DNA of 64,000 nt from NCBI RefSeq assembly GCF_013386165.1, contig NZ_JACAOS010000012.1:186001-250000 (forward strand), given 5' to 3'. The notes under the pieces are model-generated. The model was not told the origin of the DNA. It ran no database searches and saw nothing but the letters and a program-made list of their open reading frames with translations. The position numbers were made by a program, and so were the translations under genes. Within the stretch, counting starts at the first letter, position 1; each line of letters starts with the position of its first letter. Positions 18,068 through 26,984 of the stretch are shown here, piece after piece. The stretch is from Pseudomonas gingeri. Its GTDB lineage: Bacteria; Pseudomonadota; Gammaproteobacteria; Pseudomonadales; Pseudomonadaceae.

Positions 18068-19117
18068 TCAGGATTTGATCGAGGCCATATCGATGACGAA
18101 GCGGTACTTCACATCGCTCTTCAACATGCGCTCGTATGCCTCATTAACCTTCTGGATGGGGATGATCTCGACGTCCGAGACAATTCCGTGCTCACCGCAG
18201 AAATTGAGCATCTGCTGGGTTTCGGGGACGCCCCCGATGAACGAACCGGTGATCACGCGACGGCCACGCACGACGGCACCCGCATTGACAGGGGTACTCA
18301 ATGGCGCCATATAGCCGACGAGCACGAGTGCGCCCTCCAACGTCAGCGTCGACAGGTAGGGATTGATGTCATGGTCATATGGGACGGTGTCTATGATCAC
18401 GTCGAAGCGACCGGCGACGGCCTTCATTTGCTCCACATCACTTGAGAGCACGACGTGGTCCGCCCCCAAACGAAAAGCGTCTTCTTCCTTGCCTGTAGAG
18501 CGCGTGAAGAGACTGACGTCCGCCCCCAGGGCCTTGGCAAGCTTGAGGGCCATATGGCCGAGCCCGCCGAGCCCGATCACCGCAACCTTGCTGCCCTTAC
18601 CAACGTTCCAGTGGAGCAGCGGCGACCATGTGGTGATACCTGCACATAGCAGCGGCGCAGCACCCGCCGGATCGAGGCCGTCGGGCAACGAGAGAACAAA
18701 CTTTTCGCGAACAACGATCGAGTCGGAGTAGCCACCATAAGTGACGCTATGATCGTTACGATCAATGCTGTTGTAGGTGAAGGTAGCTCCCTCCAGACAA
18801 TCCTGCTCCCAGCCTTTGCGACAAGGCTCGCAGTGTTGGCAGGAATCAACCATGCAACCTACGCCGACCATGTCGCCTGCCTTGAACTTGGAAACACCGG
18901 CTCCGGCCTGCCGCACACGACCGATGATCTCGTGGCCGGGGACAATCGGGTACGTGGTGAAACCACCGTGATTCTGGGCCAGGTGCAAATCAGTATGGCA
19001 AACGCCGCAGTAGAGAATATCGATAACGACATCGTCCTCTCGCGCAGGTCGCCTTTCGAAAGTAACGCGTTCCAGGGGGCTGCTAGCTGATTGAGCGGCA
19101 AATCCGAATGCATTCAT
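18068..19117 (-). CDS. Zinc-dependent NAD(P) alcohol dehydrogenase (YahK/CAD type)
   Basis: 349 residues of the medium-chain dehydrogenase family. Catalytic zinc site: CGVCHTDLH and GHEIIGRV. Structural zinc loop: CQHCEPCRKGWEQDC. Cofactor fold: GLGGLGHMALKLAKALGA. The group reduces aldehydes with NADPH, so together with the DJ-1 gene 12 bp downstream it suits aldehyde or methylglyoxal detoxification. Probably induced through the divergent LysR regulator. Confidence 0.9.
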   Translation of the reverse strand: MNAFGFAAQSASSPLERVTFERRPAREDDVVIDILYCGVCHTDLHLAQNHGGFTTYPIVPGHEIIGRVRQAGAGVSKFKAGDMVGVGCMVDSCQHCEPCRKGWEQDCLEGATFTYNSIDRNDHSVTYGGYSDSIVVREKFVLSLPDGLDPAGAAPLLCAGITTWSPLLHWNVGKGSKVAVIGLGGLGHMALKLAKALGADVSLFTRSTGKEEDAFRLGADHVVLSSDVEQMKAVAGRFDVIIDTVPYDHDINPYLSTLTLEGALVLVGYMAPLSTPVNAGAVVRGRRVITGSFIGGVPETQQMLNFCGEHGIVSDVEIIPIQKVNEAYERMLKSDVKYRFVIDMASIKS

Positions 19118-19236
19118 ATAAAGGCGTACTCCATTGTTTATCGCGCCGGACTTCTCGTTCCTGTCCCATGCAGTGGGTGAAACAGCTGAGCGTCCACCAC
19201 TCAGCCGCTGAAGTTATTCCGCAATAGAGGCAGGAC

Positions 19237-19536
19237 TTAATCGTTGCTTGCAGCGAACAGCGCTTCCCAACCGGTAAAAGGGCCTATCGGGATAATCTCC
19301 CAACCGATCAGATTAGCCTTGGCAAGTGGAAACTTGTCTAGTGCAGCCTTGGCGTCTTCGATCGTCTCGGCTTCAGCGAAAATAGCCACGCCTGGACGAT
19401 CCTGGCGAAAGTAAATGTCGCGAATGATTCCGCCTTTGTACAACTGCCAGGCGTGCCGGACTTCGTCTAGCATGTGCGGCGCGTATTGATCCATCGTCGC
19501 GTCCGGTTGTGGTACGTCGAGACAAAGAAATTTCAT
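19237..19536 (-). CDS. Muconolactone isomerase-like small protein
   Basis: 99 residues with the alpha-beta barrel pattern of the muconolactone delta-isomerase/YCII superfamily (MLDEVRHAWQLYKGGIIRDIYFR; FAEAETIEDAKAALDKFPL). In detox clusters such proteins usually act on small oxidised metabolites; the activity is not known. It lies between the flavodoxin and the alcohol dehydrogenase genes, same strand. Confidence 0.75.
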   Translation of the reverse strand: MKFLCLDVPQPDATMDQYAPHMLDEVRHAWQLYKGGIIRDIYFRQDRPGVAIFAEAETIEDAKAALDKFPLAKANLIGWEIIPIGPFTGWEALFAASND

Positions 19537-19570
19537 GGTCAGACCCCTTGGGAAGGCATGTGGGCAAACG

Positions 19571-20140
19571 CTAGTTGGGTAGAAGGCGGGCTGCAGTCAG
19601 CGCCACGCGCTTGCCCAGGTAGGCTGCGGTGTCGAGATCGCTGCGAATCGGTGTAAGGTCGGCGCCTTGGTCATTGTTCGACTGGGTCATAACCCCCAAC
19701 CAACTGCCGTGGCGATTGAGGTCGTTCTCGCTGCCGGTGCTGCTGCTGTTGCCAGGCATTAGGTCTAGACCCACCCAGAGCATTCCGTGCTGGGCGGCGA
19801 ACAGCGCCATAGAAACCAGAGCGTTCAACTTGTCGCCATGCTGCGCACCGGAATTGGTGAAGCCCGCCGCGAGTTTGTTGCGCCATTTGAGTTCGAGCCA
19901 CGCAGTCTTGGTGGAGTCCTCAAAGAACTGTTTGAAGCGGGCGCTGATCATGCCGTTGTAGGTCGGGGATCCGAAGATGATCGCGTCGCTCTTCTCCAGC
20001 AGCGCCCAGTCAATAGGCCCGTCGGCGACAGCAATGAGCCTGACGTCGGCCCCTTCAACTTCTTTGGCCCCTTGCGCAACAGCTTGCGCCACGCGTGCCG
20101 TATGGCCGTAACCACTGTCATACACAATTGAAATCAACAT
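19571..20140 (-). CDS. Flavodoxin-fold NAD(P)H:quinone oxidoreductase-like protein
   Basis: 189 residues from the ATG at 20140, chosen because a GGGCAGAGAG site directly precedes it; the longer in-frame start at 20167 is less likely. The FMN-binding loop is seen as YDSGYGHTARVAQAV and SPTYNGMISARFKQF, as in WrbA and NADPH-dependent FMN reductases. Two-electron reduction of quinones would fit the neighbouring enzymes. First gene of the minus-strand operon. Confidence 0.83.
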   Translation of the reverse strand: MLISIVYDSGYGHTARVAQAVAQGAKEVEGADVRLIAVADGPIDWALLEKSDAIIFGSPTYNGMISARFKQFFEDSTKTAWLELKWRNKLAAGFTNSGAQHGDKLNALVSMALFAAQHGMLWVGLDLMPGNSSSTGSENDLNRHGSWLGVMTQSNNDQGADLTPIRSDLDTAAYLGKRVALTAARLLPN

Positions 20141-20243
20141 CTCTCTGCCCTTGGTTTGTTGGGACATCGCGCAAGCCCGAGATACGCAGTTCTCCTCAGG
20201 CGAGAACCCTGCTCTGGCTTGCAGAAAGGACTTGCTGCCGGGT

Positions 20244-20298
20244 TACTTTAAAGTAGAATTTATTTATGCATTGACGGTATTAATTCAACTCAATGCAT
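20244..20298. promoter_or_regulatory. Candidate LysR operator region in divergent promoter
   Basis: Between the divergent flavodoxin and LysR genes lie two palindromes: the 12-bp TACTTTAAAGTA at 20244-20255, and ATGCATTGA (20266-20274) matched perfectly by TCAATGCAT (20290-20298). Paired sites in a divergent intergenic region are what LysR regulators normally bind. Binding is inferred. Confidence 0.55.
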
Positions 20299-20327
20299 CA
20301 TTTTTTTCTACAATTGCGAGTGTTAAC

Positions 20328-21233
20328 GTGCGAGATAGATTCGATGGCGTGCAGTTGTTCGTGGAGGTCGTCGAAGCCGGTGGCTTTGCGAAGGCCGGCG
20401 AACGGCTTTCGTTGACGCGCTCGGCGGTCGGCAAGGCGATCGCACGTCTGGAAGGACGACTTGGCGTCCAGCTCTTTCAGCGAACCACAAGAAGCCAGAG
20501 CCTGACCGAGGACGGCCAGCAGTACTTCGAGCACTGTCTGCGTGCGATCGACGAAATGCGCGCAGGCGAGACCCTGTTGGAGAACGGTCGGCGAGAAGTG
20601 GTCGGCAAGCTGCGGGTCTCTCTGCCTGTTCTGTTCGGCCGCTACTGCGTCGCGCCTATCCTGCGATCCTATGCGCGCCAACACCCCAAGCTCGAACTGG
20701 AATTGAATTTCAGCGATCGCCAGGTGGACCTGATCGCCGAGGGGTACGATCTCGCGGTCCGCAACGGCCGCTTTGGCAATAGCTCGACCCTGCGTGCGCG
20801 ACGGTTGGTCAGCCAACGAAAAGTGCTATGTGCCTCGCCGCACTATTTGGCGGCACGGGGCGAGCCCAGCTCGCTCGTCGACCTCACTGACCATGATCGG
20901 CTTCCATACTGGCGCAACGATCACGGTATGGTCTGGCAGCTTCCCGATGCGACGGGTGTACTTGTTGACGTCCCGGTCACCTCGCGCCTGCGTTTCGACG
21001 ACCTGGAGGTGATCGCGGATGCTGCCGCCGAGGGCATGGGCCTAGCCTGGCTTCCCTATTGGCTTATACGGCAGCGGATGCAGCAAGGTGAACTCGTCGA
21101 AATATGGGGCGATCGGCCGATCGCCGCTATGGAGTGCTATGCGGCCTGGCCCGCCGCTCATTATCTTCCACTCCGATCGCGTCTTGCGATCGACCTGCTT
21201 GCCATGGAACTGGAGAACTATCCGGGAGCCTGA
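20328..21233 (+). CDS. LysR family transcriptional regulator
   Basis: 301 residues from the GTG at 20328, where family homology begins (VRDRFDGVQLFVEVVEAGGF); the longer frame upstream runs through the operator region. HTH: FAKAGERLSLTRSAVGKAIARLE and LFQRTTRSQSLTEDGQ. It is divergent from the flavodoxin-isomerase-ADH-DJ-1 operon and is its likely regulator. Confidence 0.9.
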   Translation: MRDRFDGVQLFVEVVEAGGFAKAGERLSLTRSAVGKAIARLEGRLGVQLFQRTTRSQSLTEDGQQYFEHCLRAIDEMRAGETLLENGRREVVGKLRVSLPVLFGRYCVAPILRSYARQHPKLELELNFSDRQVDLIAEGYDLAVRNGRFGNSSTLRARRLVSQRKVLCASPHYLAARGEPSSLVDLTDHDRLPYWRNDHGMVWQLPDATGVLVDVPVTSRLRFDDLEVIADAAAEGMGLAWLPYWLIRQRMQQGELVEIWGDRPIAAMECYAAWPAAHYLPLRSRLAIDLLAMELENYPGA

Positions 21234-21310
21234 GTCCGTCGCGCCCGTGGTGGAAGTTCACATGCGAACGACACCGGACATCCATACTCATCAACCAAGG
21301 GAGAGACCAC

Positions 21311-21376
21311 ATGGCAGACAACAAAAATCGACTGACAGCCGCAGTGCCTGCCGTCAGCATGGCCTGCGGCATCTGA
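21311..21376 (+). other. 21-residue ORF with good ribosome site
   Basis: ATG preceded by GGGAGAG, then 21 codons ending MACGI, stop. It may be the head of a lost gene downstream of the LysR gene or a leader peptide. No family is recognised. Confidence 0.25.
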
Positions 21377-21517
21377 GCCTCAGCCGACTCATAGCAAACC
21401 CCCCGCCTATTGACGGTGCTCGGTGCGGGGTAGGATGCGATGGCCACTGAAAACAATGCACCCATCATGCGAATCTTCGAGTTCGCTCTGCTTCCCAGCG
21501 ACCTCCAGCCTTCCAAT

Positions 21518-22420
21518 TCAATCCATTGTAATGACAAGCCGTCCGGTGACATGACCTTGCGCGCTGAGTTCGTGCGCAGCGCCAACTTCATTGAGTGTAA
21601 AAGTGCGCGCTACGGGCAGAGTGAATGCACCGGCGACAAACAACGTTGCTGCGCGCACCAGGGCGGGCGTAGAGTTTTTCTCTTCAAACAGAGTCCTGAC
21701 TCCATATTCCGGCGCATGGAAGTCAGAGATTGACACGACCTTTAAGGGGGTGCCGGTGATCGCCACCAAATCGGGTATGACCCCGGATCCGGCAACATCG
21801 GCCGCTGCCTGTACCCCGCCCGAAACCAGCACCGCAACCCGTTCGACAAGGCCGGGACCATAGGTCGTCGGAATCGCACCCAACGATTGCAGATAAGCAT
21901 GTTTTGGAGCACTGGCGGTACCGATCGTTCGAATACCAGAGGCCTTGGCCAACTGGATCAAAGCAGACCCTACGCCACCGGCTGCACCGCTTACCAGCAG
22001 TGTTTCGCCTGATTTTACATCAAGTTCATCGATGATCCGGGTCGCCGTCTCGACCGCCACCGGGAAGCCCGCTGCCTCCTCAAACGAGAGGGTTTCGGGC
22101 TTCTGAGCCCACTCGTGGAGGATCGCGTATTCGGCCAGGGTGGCATTTCCTTTGCCAAATACGGCGTCGCCTACCGACACGCCCGTTACGTCTTTGCCAA
22201 TGGCCTCGACAATGCCCGCCGCGTCGATACCGATCCCGGCAGGGAGCGTTAGCGGCATGAATTCACGCATGTATCCAGCCCGAATTTTCCAGTCGATCGG
22301 ATTGATACCGGCTGCCTTAACCGCAATCCGTATCTGACCTGCGCCGGGCGTTGGTTGATCGATGTCTTCGAGTGTTAAGACCTCTGGCCCACCGTATTCA
22401 TAAAAACGTACTGCTTTCAT
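21518..22420 (-). CDS. NADP-dependent quinone/alkenal oxidoreductase (MDR, zinc-free)
   Basis: 300 residues of the quinone oxidoreductase branch of medium-chain reductases. The N-terminal half has INPIDWKIRAGYM, and the cofactor fold is LLVSGAAGGVGSALIQLAKA. There are no zinc ligands. Such enzymes reduce quinones or alpha,beta-unsaturated carbonyls. It is divergent from the LysR gene at 22529 (108-bp intergenic region), which probably controls it. Confidence 0.88.
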   Translation of the reverse strand: MKAVRFYEYGGPEVLTLEDIDQPTPGAGQIRIAVKAAGINPIDWKIRAGYMREFMPLTLPAGIGIDAAGIVEAIGKDVTGVSVGDAVFGKGNATLAEYAILHEWAQKPETLSFEEAAGFPVAVETATRIIDELDVKSGETLLVSGAAGGVGSALIQLAKASGIRTIGTASAPKHAYLQSLGAIPTTYGPGLVERVAVLVSGGVQAAADVAGSGVIPDLVAITGTPLKVVSISDFHAPEYGVRTLFEEKNSTPALVRAATLFVAGAFTLPVARTFTLNEVGAAHELSAQGHVTGRLVITMD

Positions 22421-22528
22421 TTGGTAACTCCTTGCCAGATGCTGGGTGAAATGCTGATGCTCAACTGATCCAGATATGATGTACAGTCATCAAAAAATGG
22501 ACATATCGTCTCAATATCGGAACAGCGA

Positions 22529-23398
22529 ATGAATCTCAGCGCGCTAGCCCATTTCAATCTCGTTGCCACTCACGGTGGGTTTGGTCGGGCGAGCCGCGCG
22601 AGTGGGTATCCGAAGGCAACGCTGTCGCGCCAGGTACGAGCTTTGGAGGAGTACTTGGAAACTCGCCTCATAGAGCGTGGCGGCAGAGAACTACGTCTGA
22701 CTCCTGAAGGCGCAATCCTGCACGCACGCACCGTTGATCCCTTCGGCGAAATCATGCAGGCGGCAAAAGAACTGAAAGCTGGAATCGGCCAGCCGCGTGG
22801 CGTACTGCGCGTTAGTGCGCCGCTATTATTTGCTCACGTCTCGGTGGGTCGATTAAGCGCGGCCTTCCATGCTGCATATCCTGATGTACTACTCGACGTC
22901 ACTGCAGAGGATCGCGTTGTTGACTTGATAGGTGATGGCTACGACGTCGTGGTGCGCTTCAATCCACGGCCGGACGAAACGCTGGTCGGCCGCAAGTTTT
23001 TGAGCGATCAACTCGTGCTTGTCGCGCCACCACACCTATGCCGCCCGCCGCCCGCCAATACACCGTCAAAATTACCGGCGGTCGTTCGTGTGGGTCGCAC
23101 AGACGTTGCTCCTTGGACCATCGTCGACGCCGAGGGTTGTGTACGCACCTATCTCCCGCAGCCCGTGCTGTGCTTATCGACGCCTTTGCTGGTGCGTGAT
23201 GCGGTACTTGCGGGCGCCGGCGCCGCCCTCGTGCCTCGATCTGCCGTCGCCGAAGAACTTGCTTCAGGTCGTTTGATCGAGTGGGGGGCTGCACAGGCCC
23301 CTGCTATTGAGGGCTGGGTGCTGCATGCTTCACGTCGTCTCGTCAGCCCTAAAGTGAGTGCTTTCGTCGCGTTTCTTTGCACGCATTTCGCCAACTAG
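22529..23398 (+). CDS. LysR family transcriptional regulator
   Basis: 289 residues. HTH: FGRASRASGYPKATLSRQVRALE, then RLIERGGRELRLTPEGA. The effector domain is slightly short. It is divergent from the quinone oxidoreductase gene. In the shared spacer GATATG (22473-22478) and CATATC (22502-22507) form a small inverted pair. Confidence 0.88.
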   Translation: MNLSALAHFNLVATHGGFGRASRASGYPKATLSRQVRALEEYLETRLIERGGRELRLTPEGAILHARTVDPFGEIMQAAKELKAGIGQPRGVLRVSAPLLFAHVSVGRLSAAFHAAYPDVLLDVTAEDRVVDLIGDGYDVVVRFNPRPDETLVGRKFLSDQLVLVAPPHLCRPPPANTPSKLPAVVRVGRTDVAPWTIVDAEGCVRTYLPQPVLCLSTPLLVRDAVLAGAGAALVPRSAVAEELASGRLIEWGAAQAPAIEGWVLHASRRLVSPKVSAFVAFLCTHFAN

Positions 23399-23552
23399 GC
23401 GGATGCTCCTGTGCTGAACGATGACGTTCACATCTCAAGGCCAGAGAGGTGTTGTGGCTCAACTGGGCTGGGTTTCTTATCTGGGTCTGAGCAGGTGTCA
23501 GGCAATCGCCTGAGGGGGAGGCTGACACGGCTGTAGCGTTTCATACTCAAAT

Positions 23553-23581
23553 GAACGGGAAGCCTCACTTCCCGTTCTTTG
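23553..23581 (+). terminator. Rho-independent terminator
   Basis: A perfect 10-bp stem GAACGGGAAG / CTTCCCGTTC with a CCTCA loop, followed by TTT. It lies between the convergent LysR gene and the DUF gene at 23597 and could serve both. Confidence 0.7.
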
Positions 23582-23596
23582 ATCATGGGTGTGCGG

Positions 23597-23944
23597 TCAA
23601 CCGTTGACGCTGACGGCCTGCCTATCCAGCACCGAGTCCATCCTCAGTTGCGCCAGCTCAATCAGGTGCACCACACCCATCGCCACCTGGCGATTCGAGC
23701 CTGTTTGGTTGTCTGCGTTTTCATAGGCTGTTGCAGCGGCGGATTTCAGAATGGAGTAGACGTTGACGAGGGCGTCTTCCTGATTCAGGGGTTCATTCAG
23801 AGGATCATGCCGCGCGATGGCAGGGGGTGGTTTCGAGCCTGCGTCTGGACCAAGGTTGTAGTGAGACAAAGCCCGGTCGACGATGCGAGGGTCGATAGAT
23901 TCGACGTTGGGCGTTGCCGGTGGGTTGGGGGTTACTTTGAACAT
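23597..23944 (-). CDS. DUF6124/DUF3077-like small protein
   Basis: 115 residues beginning MFKVTPNPP, the characteristic start of a Pseudomonas-restricted small-protein family, with a C-terminal helical part (EDALVNVYSILKSAAATAYE; QVAMGVVHLIELAQLRMDSVL). Function unknown. A GGAAG site precedes the ATG. A truncated paralog lies at 59679-59945, with the C-terminal half strongly conserved. Confidence 0.75.
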   Translation of the reverse strand: MFKVTPNPPATPNVESIDPRIVDRALSHYNLGPDAGSKPPPAIARHDPLNEPLNQEDALVNVYSILKSAAATAYENADNQTGSNRQVAMGVVHLIELAQLRMDSVLDRQAVSVNG

Positions 23945-24426
23945 AATTATGCACTTCCAATGTTAAGTGGAACTGCCAGATATCGCGACTAAACGAAGGG
24001 GTGGCAGCTGTACGCAGGTTAGTCGACCGGAACATTGGGAACCCGGCGCGCCCGAAAGCGCCCTGCGCACAGCCACCATAAAGAGGGGCATGAAAAAACG
24101 TGCCCAACTGGAGGGTGATGCTTGTGCGCCCAATGTGAAGATACCGGGCGACTAAACCCGATCACTGATGAGCAGTGACGAGTCAAAGCCTAGCGGTGGA
24201 ATCAGGCGCAAACAAGCGGTCAGGATTTTCTAGGAAATTTCACTCAAGGGAAAGAGAGTTCTCTTGCGGGTCGCTGAAATGGCAGGCTTCCGTGAGGGCT
24301 GCGAGTGCAATGGGCCGTATGGTCGACTCCACGTAGGGTCGTCTGTAGCTCACCAAAAGAACCTGGGTGGCGCCGTCGTGATAGAGGCCTATATGCTTGG
24401 AGAATTCATATGTAGGGACAGTGTTG
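23945..24426. other. Intergenic region without recognisable gene
   Basis: I see no supported coding sequence, repeat or RNA in this 480-bp stretch beyond the promoter and ribosome-site regions of the flanking divergent genes. Confidence 0.5.
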
Positions 24427-25752
24427 ATGTGGAAGTTTTGGCTGAAAGGACTCACTCGTAATCGTCAAGATGCTGTTGTGGCTAAGCCCAATGTCCCCCT
24501 ACCGCCAGAGCAGGCGCCTCCACTCCCCACGACAGACTGGCAGGTACTGGTTAGCAGTTGGGATGGTTTCCGCCGTGAGTCCGGGCTGCAGGCGATCAGA
24601 TCATCCCAGTCGACGATACGGTTGGCCGCTGTCCTCGAGCGTCTCAACGATTGGGTGCCTCAAGTCCGTGTCGCAGCGGTGGCGGCGCTTGATGACTATT
24701 TGACGCCGCAGCATGCCGAGTCGCTCATTGCGCAAATGCCCGCCATCATGGCGTTAGGAAACCGAAAGCGCGCCGATCACACCCCGACGATCAGGAAGCT
24801 TGAAACGGCGCTGGCGATGAAAGAGTGCCTCGCTCACTGCAATGAGGCCTTCTGGGCGAGCCGAGGCGCTTCGGCTCGATTCCTCTTCAATGTCTTGGTT
24901 CAAACCAAGGTGGAGGATGATCTCACCCTGTTTCTGGTCGAGACCATGCGCCACCCGGATCTGGCGGCTCGGCAGATGGCGATCGCCAAAACTCAGGACC
25001 TTGCCGAAGGACCTGCACAAAGGGTCATTGCGATCGGGTTGAACAACGCAAGCGGTATCCTCAGGACCCAAGCGTTCCGTGCGGCAATGCGATTTCAGAA
25101 TGGCCGTATTCGCTTAATTCAGCAGTTTCTGACAGACCCGTCGCCGGCGGCAAGGTCTGCCGCACTGTGGGCTGCCAGTCAGCACGGCGTTGATCCTTCC
25201 CAGACTCTTCTCGAGCGGTTGGCCGGTGACATGCCAGTCTCCAAAGCACAATGGCTGGGGGGGCTGGGTCTTGCGCAAAACCTGAGTGTGCGAGTACCTG
25301 AGCAGTGGGTCCGCCCTGGGATAAACCAACGTTGTGGCGCCGTTCGTTCGCTGGTACTGGCCATTGAGGGCAGCCACAGGCCGGAGCTTCTGGTGGCGGG
25401 GCTCAATGACCCGTCCCAATGCGTATTCGATGTAGCCGTCAAAGGGGCTCATTTACTGGTGTGGCGCGATTCCAGGCTTGAGCGCGAGTGGGAGACACTG
25501 CAACCGGCTCGCAGGCGAGCTCTTCACAGGGTTATGCCCACGTGGGGCCAGGTGCAATTTCTGCTGGTGCAGTTCCAGAAGCAGGCCAATGCGAGTTATT
25601 GGCTTGAGCAAATACGCCTCTGGATTGAGGCGCACTACATGATCTTTGACCCGATCACCCCGAAGAGTGAGCGCCAGCAGACTATTCAGCACCTGACTGA
25701 ACTGGAAGCGACAAACGCATTGCCCGTCGGATCGCTCGCTCGGCTGGTATGA
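24427..25752 (+). CDS. HEAT-repeat-like protein
   Basis: 441 residues from the ATG at 24427 (MWKFWLKGLTRN); an AGGGA site lies about 10 bases upstream. The protein is built of helical pairs resembling HEAT repeats, for example LERLNDWVPQVRVAAVAALD, ETMRHPDLAARQMAIAK and FLTDPSPAARSAALWAA. The WVPQVR repeat near the N-terminus is typical of HEAT proteins seen in pseudomonads. No catalytic motif, signal peptide or membrane segment is visible. A scaffold or binding role is likely; partners are unknown. Confidence 0.7.
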   Translation: MWKFWLKGLTRNRQDAVVAKPNVPLPPEQAPPLPTTDWQVLVSSWDGFRRESGLQAIRSSQSTIRLAAVLERLNDWVPQVRVAAVAALDDYLTPQHAESLIAQMPAIMALGNRKRADHTPTIRKLETALAMKECLAHCNEAFWASRGASARFLFNVLVQTKVEDDLTLFLVETMRHPDLAARQMAIAKTQDLAEGPAQRVIAIGLNNASGILRTQAFRAAMRFQNGRIRLIQQFLTDPSPAARSAALWAASQHGVDPSQTLLERLAGDMPVSKAQWLGGLGLAQNLSVRVPEQWVRPGINQRCGAVRSLVLAIEGSHRPELLVAGLNDPSQCVFDVAVKGAHLLVWRDSRLEREWETLQPARRRALHRVMPTWGQVQFLLVQFQKQANASYWLEQIRLWIEAHYMIFDPITPKSERQQTIQHLTELEATNALPVGSLARLV

Positions 25753-25867
25753 CTGGGGGATGTTCAACAGCTTCTGGTGCCGGTAGTCATTGGCGTGAGT
25801 CGCCGCTCGGCAAGGGCATCAATCGGCCAACAGCTGAAATACCCTAAAATCATCTTTTTGAGTGCTA

Positions 25868-26263
25868 ATGATGCGTGTCTATAGTGTCCACTTCGTCATC
25901 AAGATAGAAGACCGCTGGCTTGCGAAGCAACCTCCATTCGAAACACAGCGGACTGTAGTCAGGTATTTTCTGAATGCATCGCTGTTCGTTGCATCTGATA
26001 GAGACCTGGCTTATGAAAAGGCACTAGGTATGATCGATGGTCTAGGCGATGTTAACCATGACGGTCCAGGGGACCGAATGGATATGTCATGTGTAGGTAT
26101 CTATGAAATGGAAGACATCGCGGCTTTAGTCGACTTGCAGAGCGAGCTTGCATCTACTTATGGATTAGATACCGGGGTTGCGTGGCCTCTAGGGGAGATG
26201 CCACCGATTAAAAGTCGCGATGAGCTAGAACTCTTTCGAGCTCCGCCTTGTGTGGGTAGATGA
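25868..26263 (+). CDS. Hypothetical protein
   Basis: 131 residues, starting at ATG 25868 or 25871. The pattern of an N-terminal strand-rich part (VYSVHFVIKIEDRW) and a helix with DRDLAYEKALGMIDGLG weakly recalls DUF4288-type proteins, but I do not claim the family. The codons are visibly more A/T-rich than in the HEAT gene upstream, suggesting separate origin. Confidence 0.55.
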   Translation: MMRVYSVHFVIKIEDRWLAKQPPFETQRTVVRYFLNASLFVASDRDLAYEKALGMIDGLGDVNHDGPGDRMDMSCVGIYEMEDIAALVDLQSELASTYGLDTGVAWPLGEMPPIKSRDELELFRAPPCVGR

Positions 26264-26306
26264 ATCATCCCCACTTGTGTAGAAACCTCGAAGGGCTGCT
26301 TTTGGC

Positions 26307-26326
26307 CGATTCTGTTGAAAAAGTCG
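26307..26326. repeat. Lone copy of the IS-like terminal repeat
   Basis: CGATTCTGTTGAAAAAGTCG is identical to the left end of the 223-bp repeats at 46.8 and 53.1 kb. No matching right end is found nearby, so this is a solo end or scar. Confidence 0.6.
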
Positions 26327-26419
26327 GATTTACCGCTCGCCTGAACTCAGGCACGACCATCGCCTAAGAACCGACTCACCACATTGAGTGGTTTCTCTGT
26401 TGGTGCTGACCCAGGACTG

Positions 26420-26528
26420 ACCCAGTTGCCGATGCAAGACTGCCCCATCTCCAAACCTGCAAAACATCCAGCGCAGACAATGATTGACTAGGAGTCAGAC
26501 TGGGTCAGTGAATTCTCGGCAACTGGGT
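26420..26528. repeat. Inverted repeat pair near IS scar
   Basis: ACCCAGTTGCCGA at 26420-26432 is matched by its perfect inverse TCGGCAACTGGGT at 26516-26528, 83 bp apart, with CTGACCCAG/CTGGGTCAG also nearby. It adjoins the IS30 remnant and may mark ends of a small mobile element. Confidence 0.5.
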
Positions 26529-26539
26529 TAACTAGGCAT

Positions 26540-26713
26540 CGGCGCCAACACAATGGCACCGATTTGTCTTCGGTCACTCAGGAGCGTCTGGATGAGATTA
26601 CTGACCTGTTGAATACTCGGCCTCGCCAGACACTGGGATGGAAGTTTCCTGTGGAGATATTGACGGATCACTTGCAGCTGCTGGCGACAAACCGGCTAAA
26701 TACAGTTAACTGA
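26540..26713 (+). mobile_element. IS30-family transposase C-terminal remnant
   Basis: One frame reads LSSVTQERLDEITDLLNTRP followed by RQTLGWKFPVEILTDHLQLL and a stop at 26711. The LLNTRPRxTLGWK motif with the catalytic-region Glu is diagnostic of the IS30 DDE transposase C-terminus. The N-terminal two thirds are absent. The following CTGTTGCACTTGAAACC resembles an IS30-type end. Confidence 0.75.
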
Positions 26714-26984
26714 CTGTTGCACTTGAAACCTGAGGCCGCCCAGCTTTAATAATGAAAAAAAATATGTGGACAACCAGTTTGGAATCATCTGGCCATGGCC
26801 TAGAGCATTTTAGTTAAACAACGGCATGATTCATCGACCTTGCGTGCGATAAAACCATTCATTTTTCTGCCTATACCTTTTAGGCATTACCAAGGACACT
26901 CGTTTGTATTTGAGAGGTTGGAGACTTTTATCTAACGTGCGCATCTAAGGCAATGAACCCATGCCATAACCGCACGAGGGCAAG

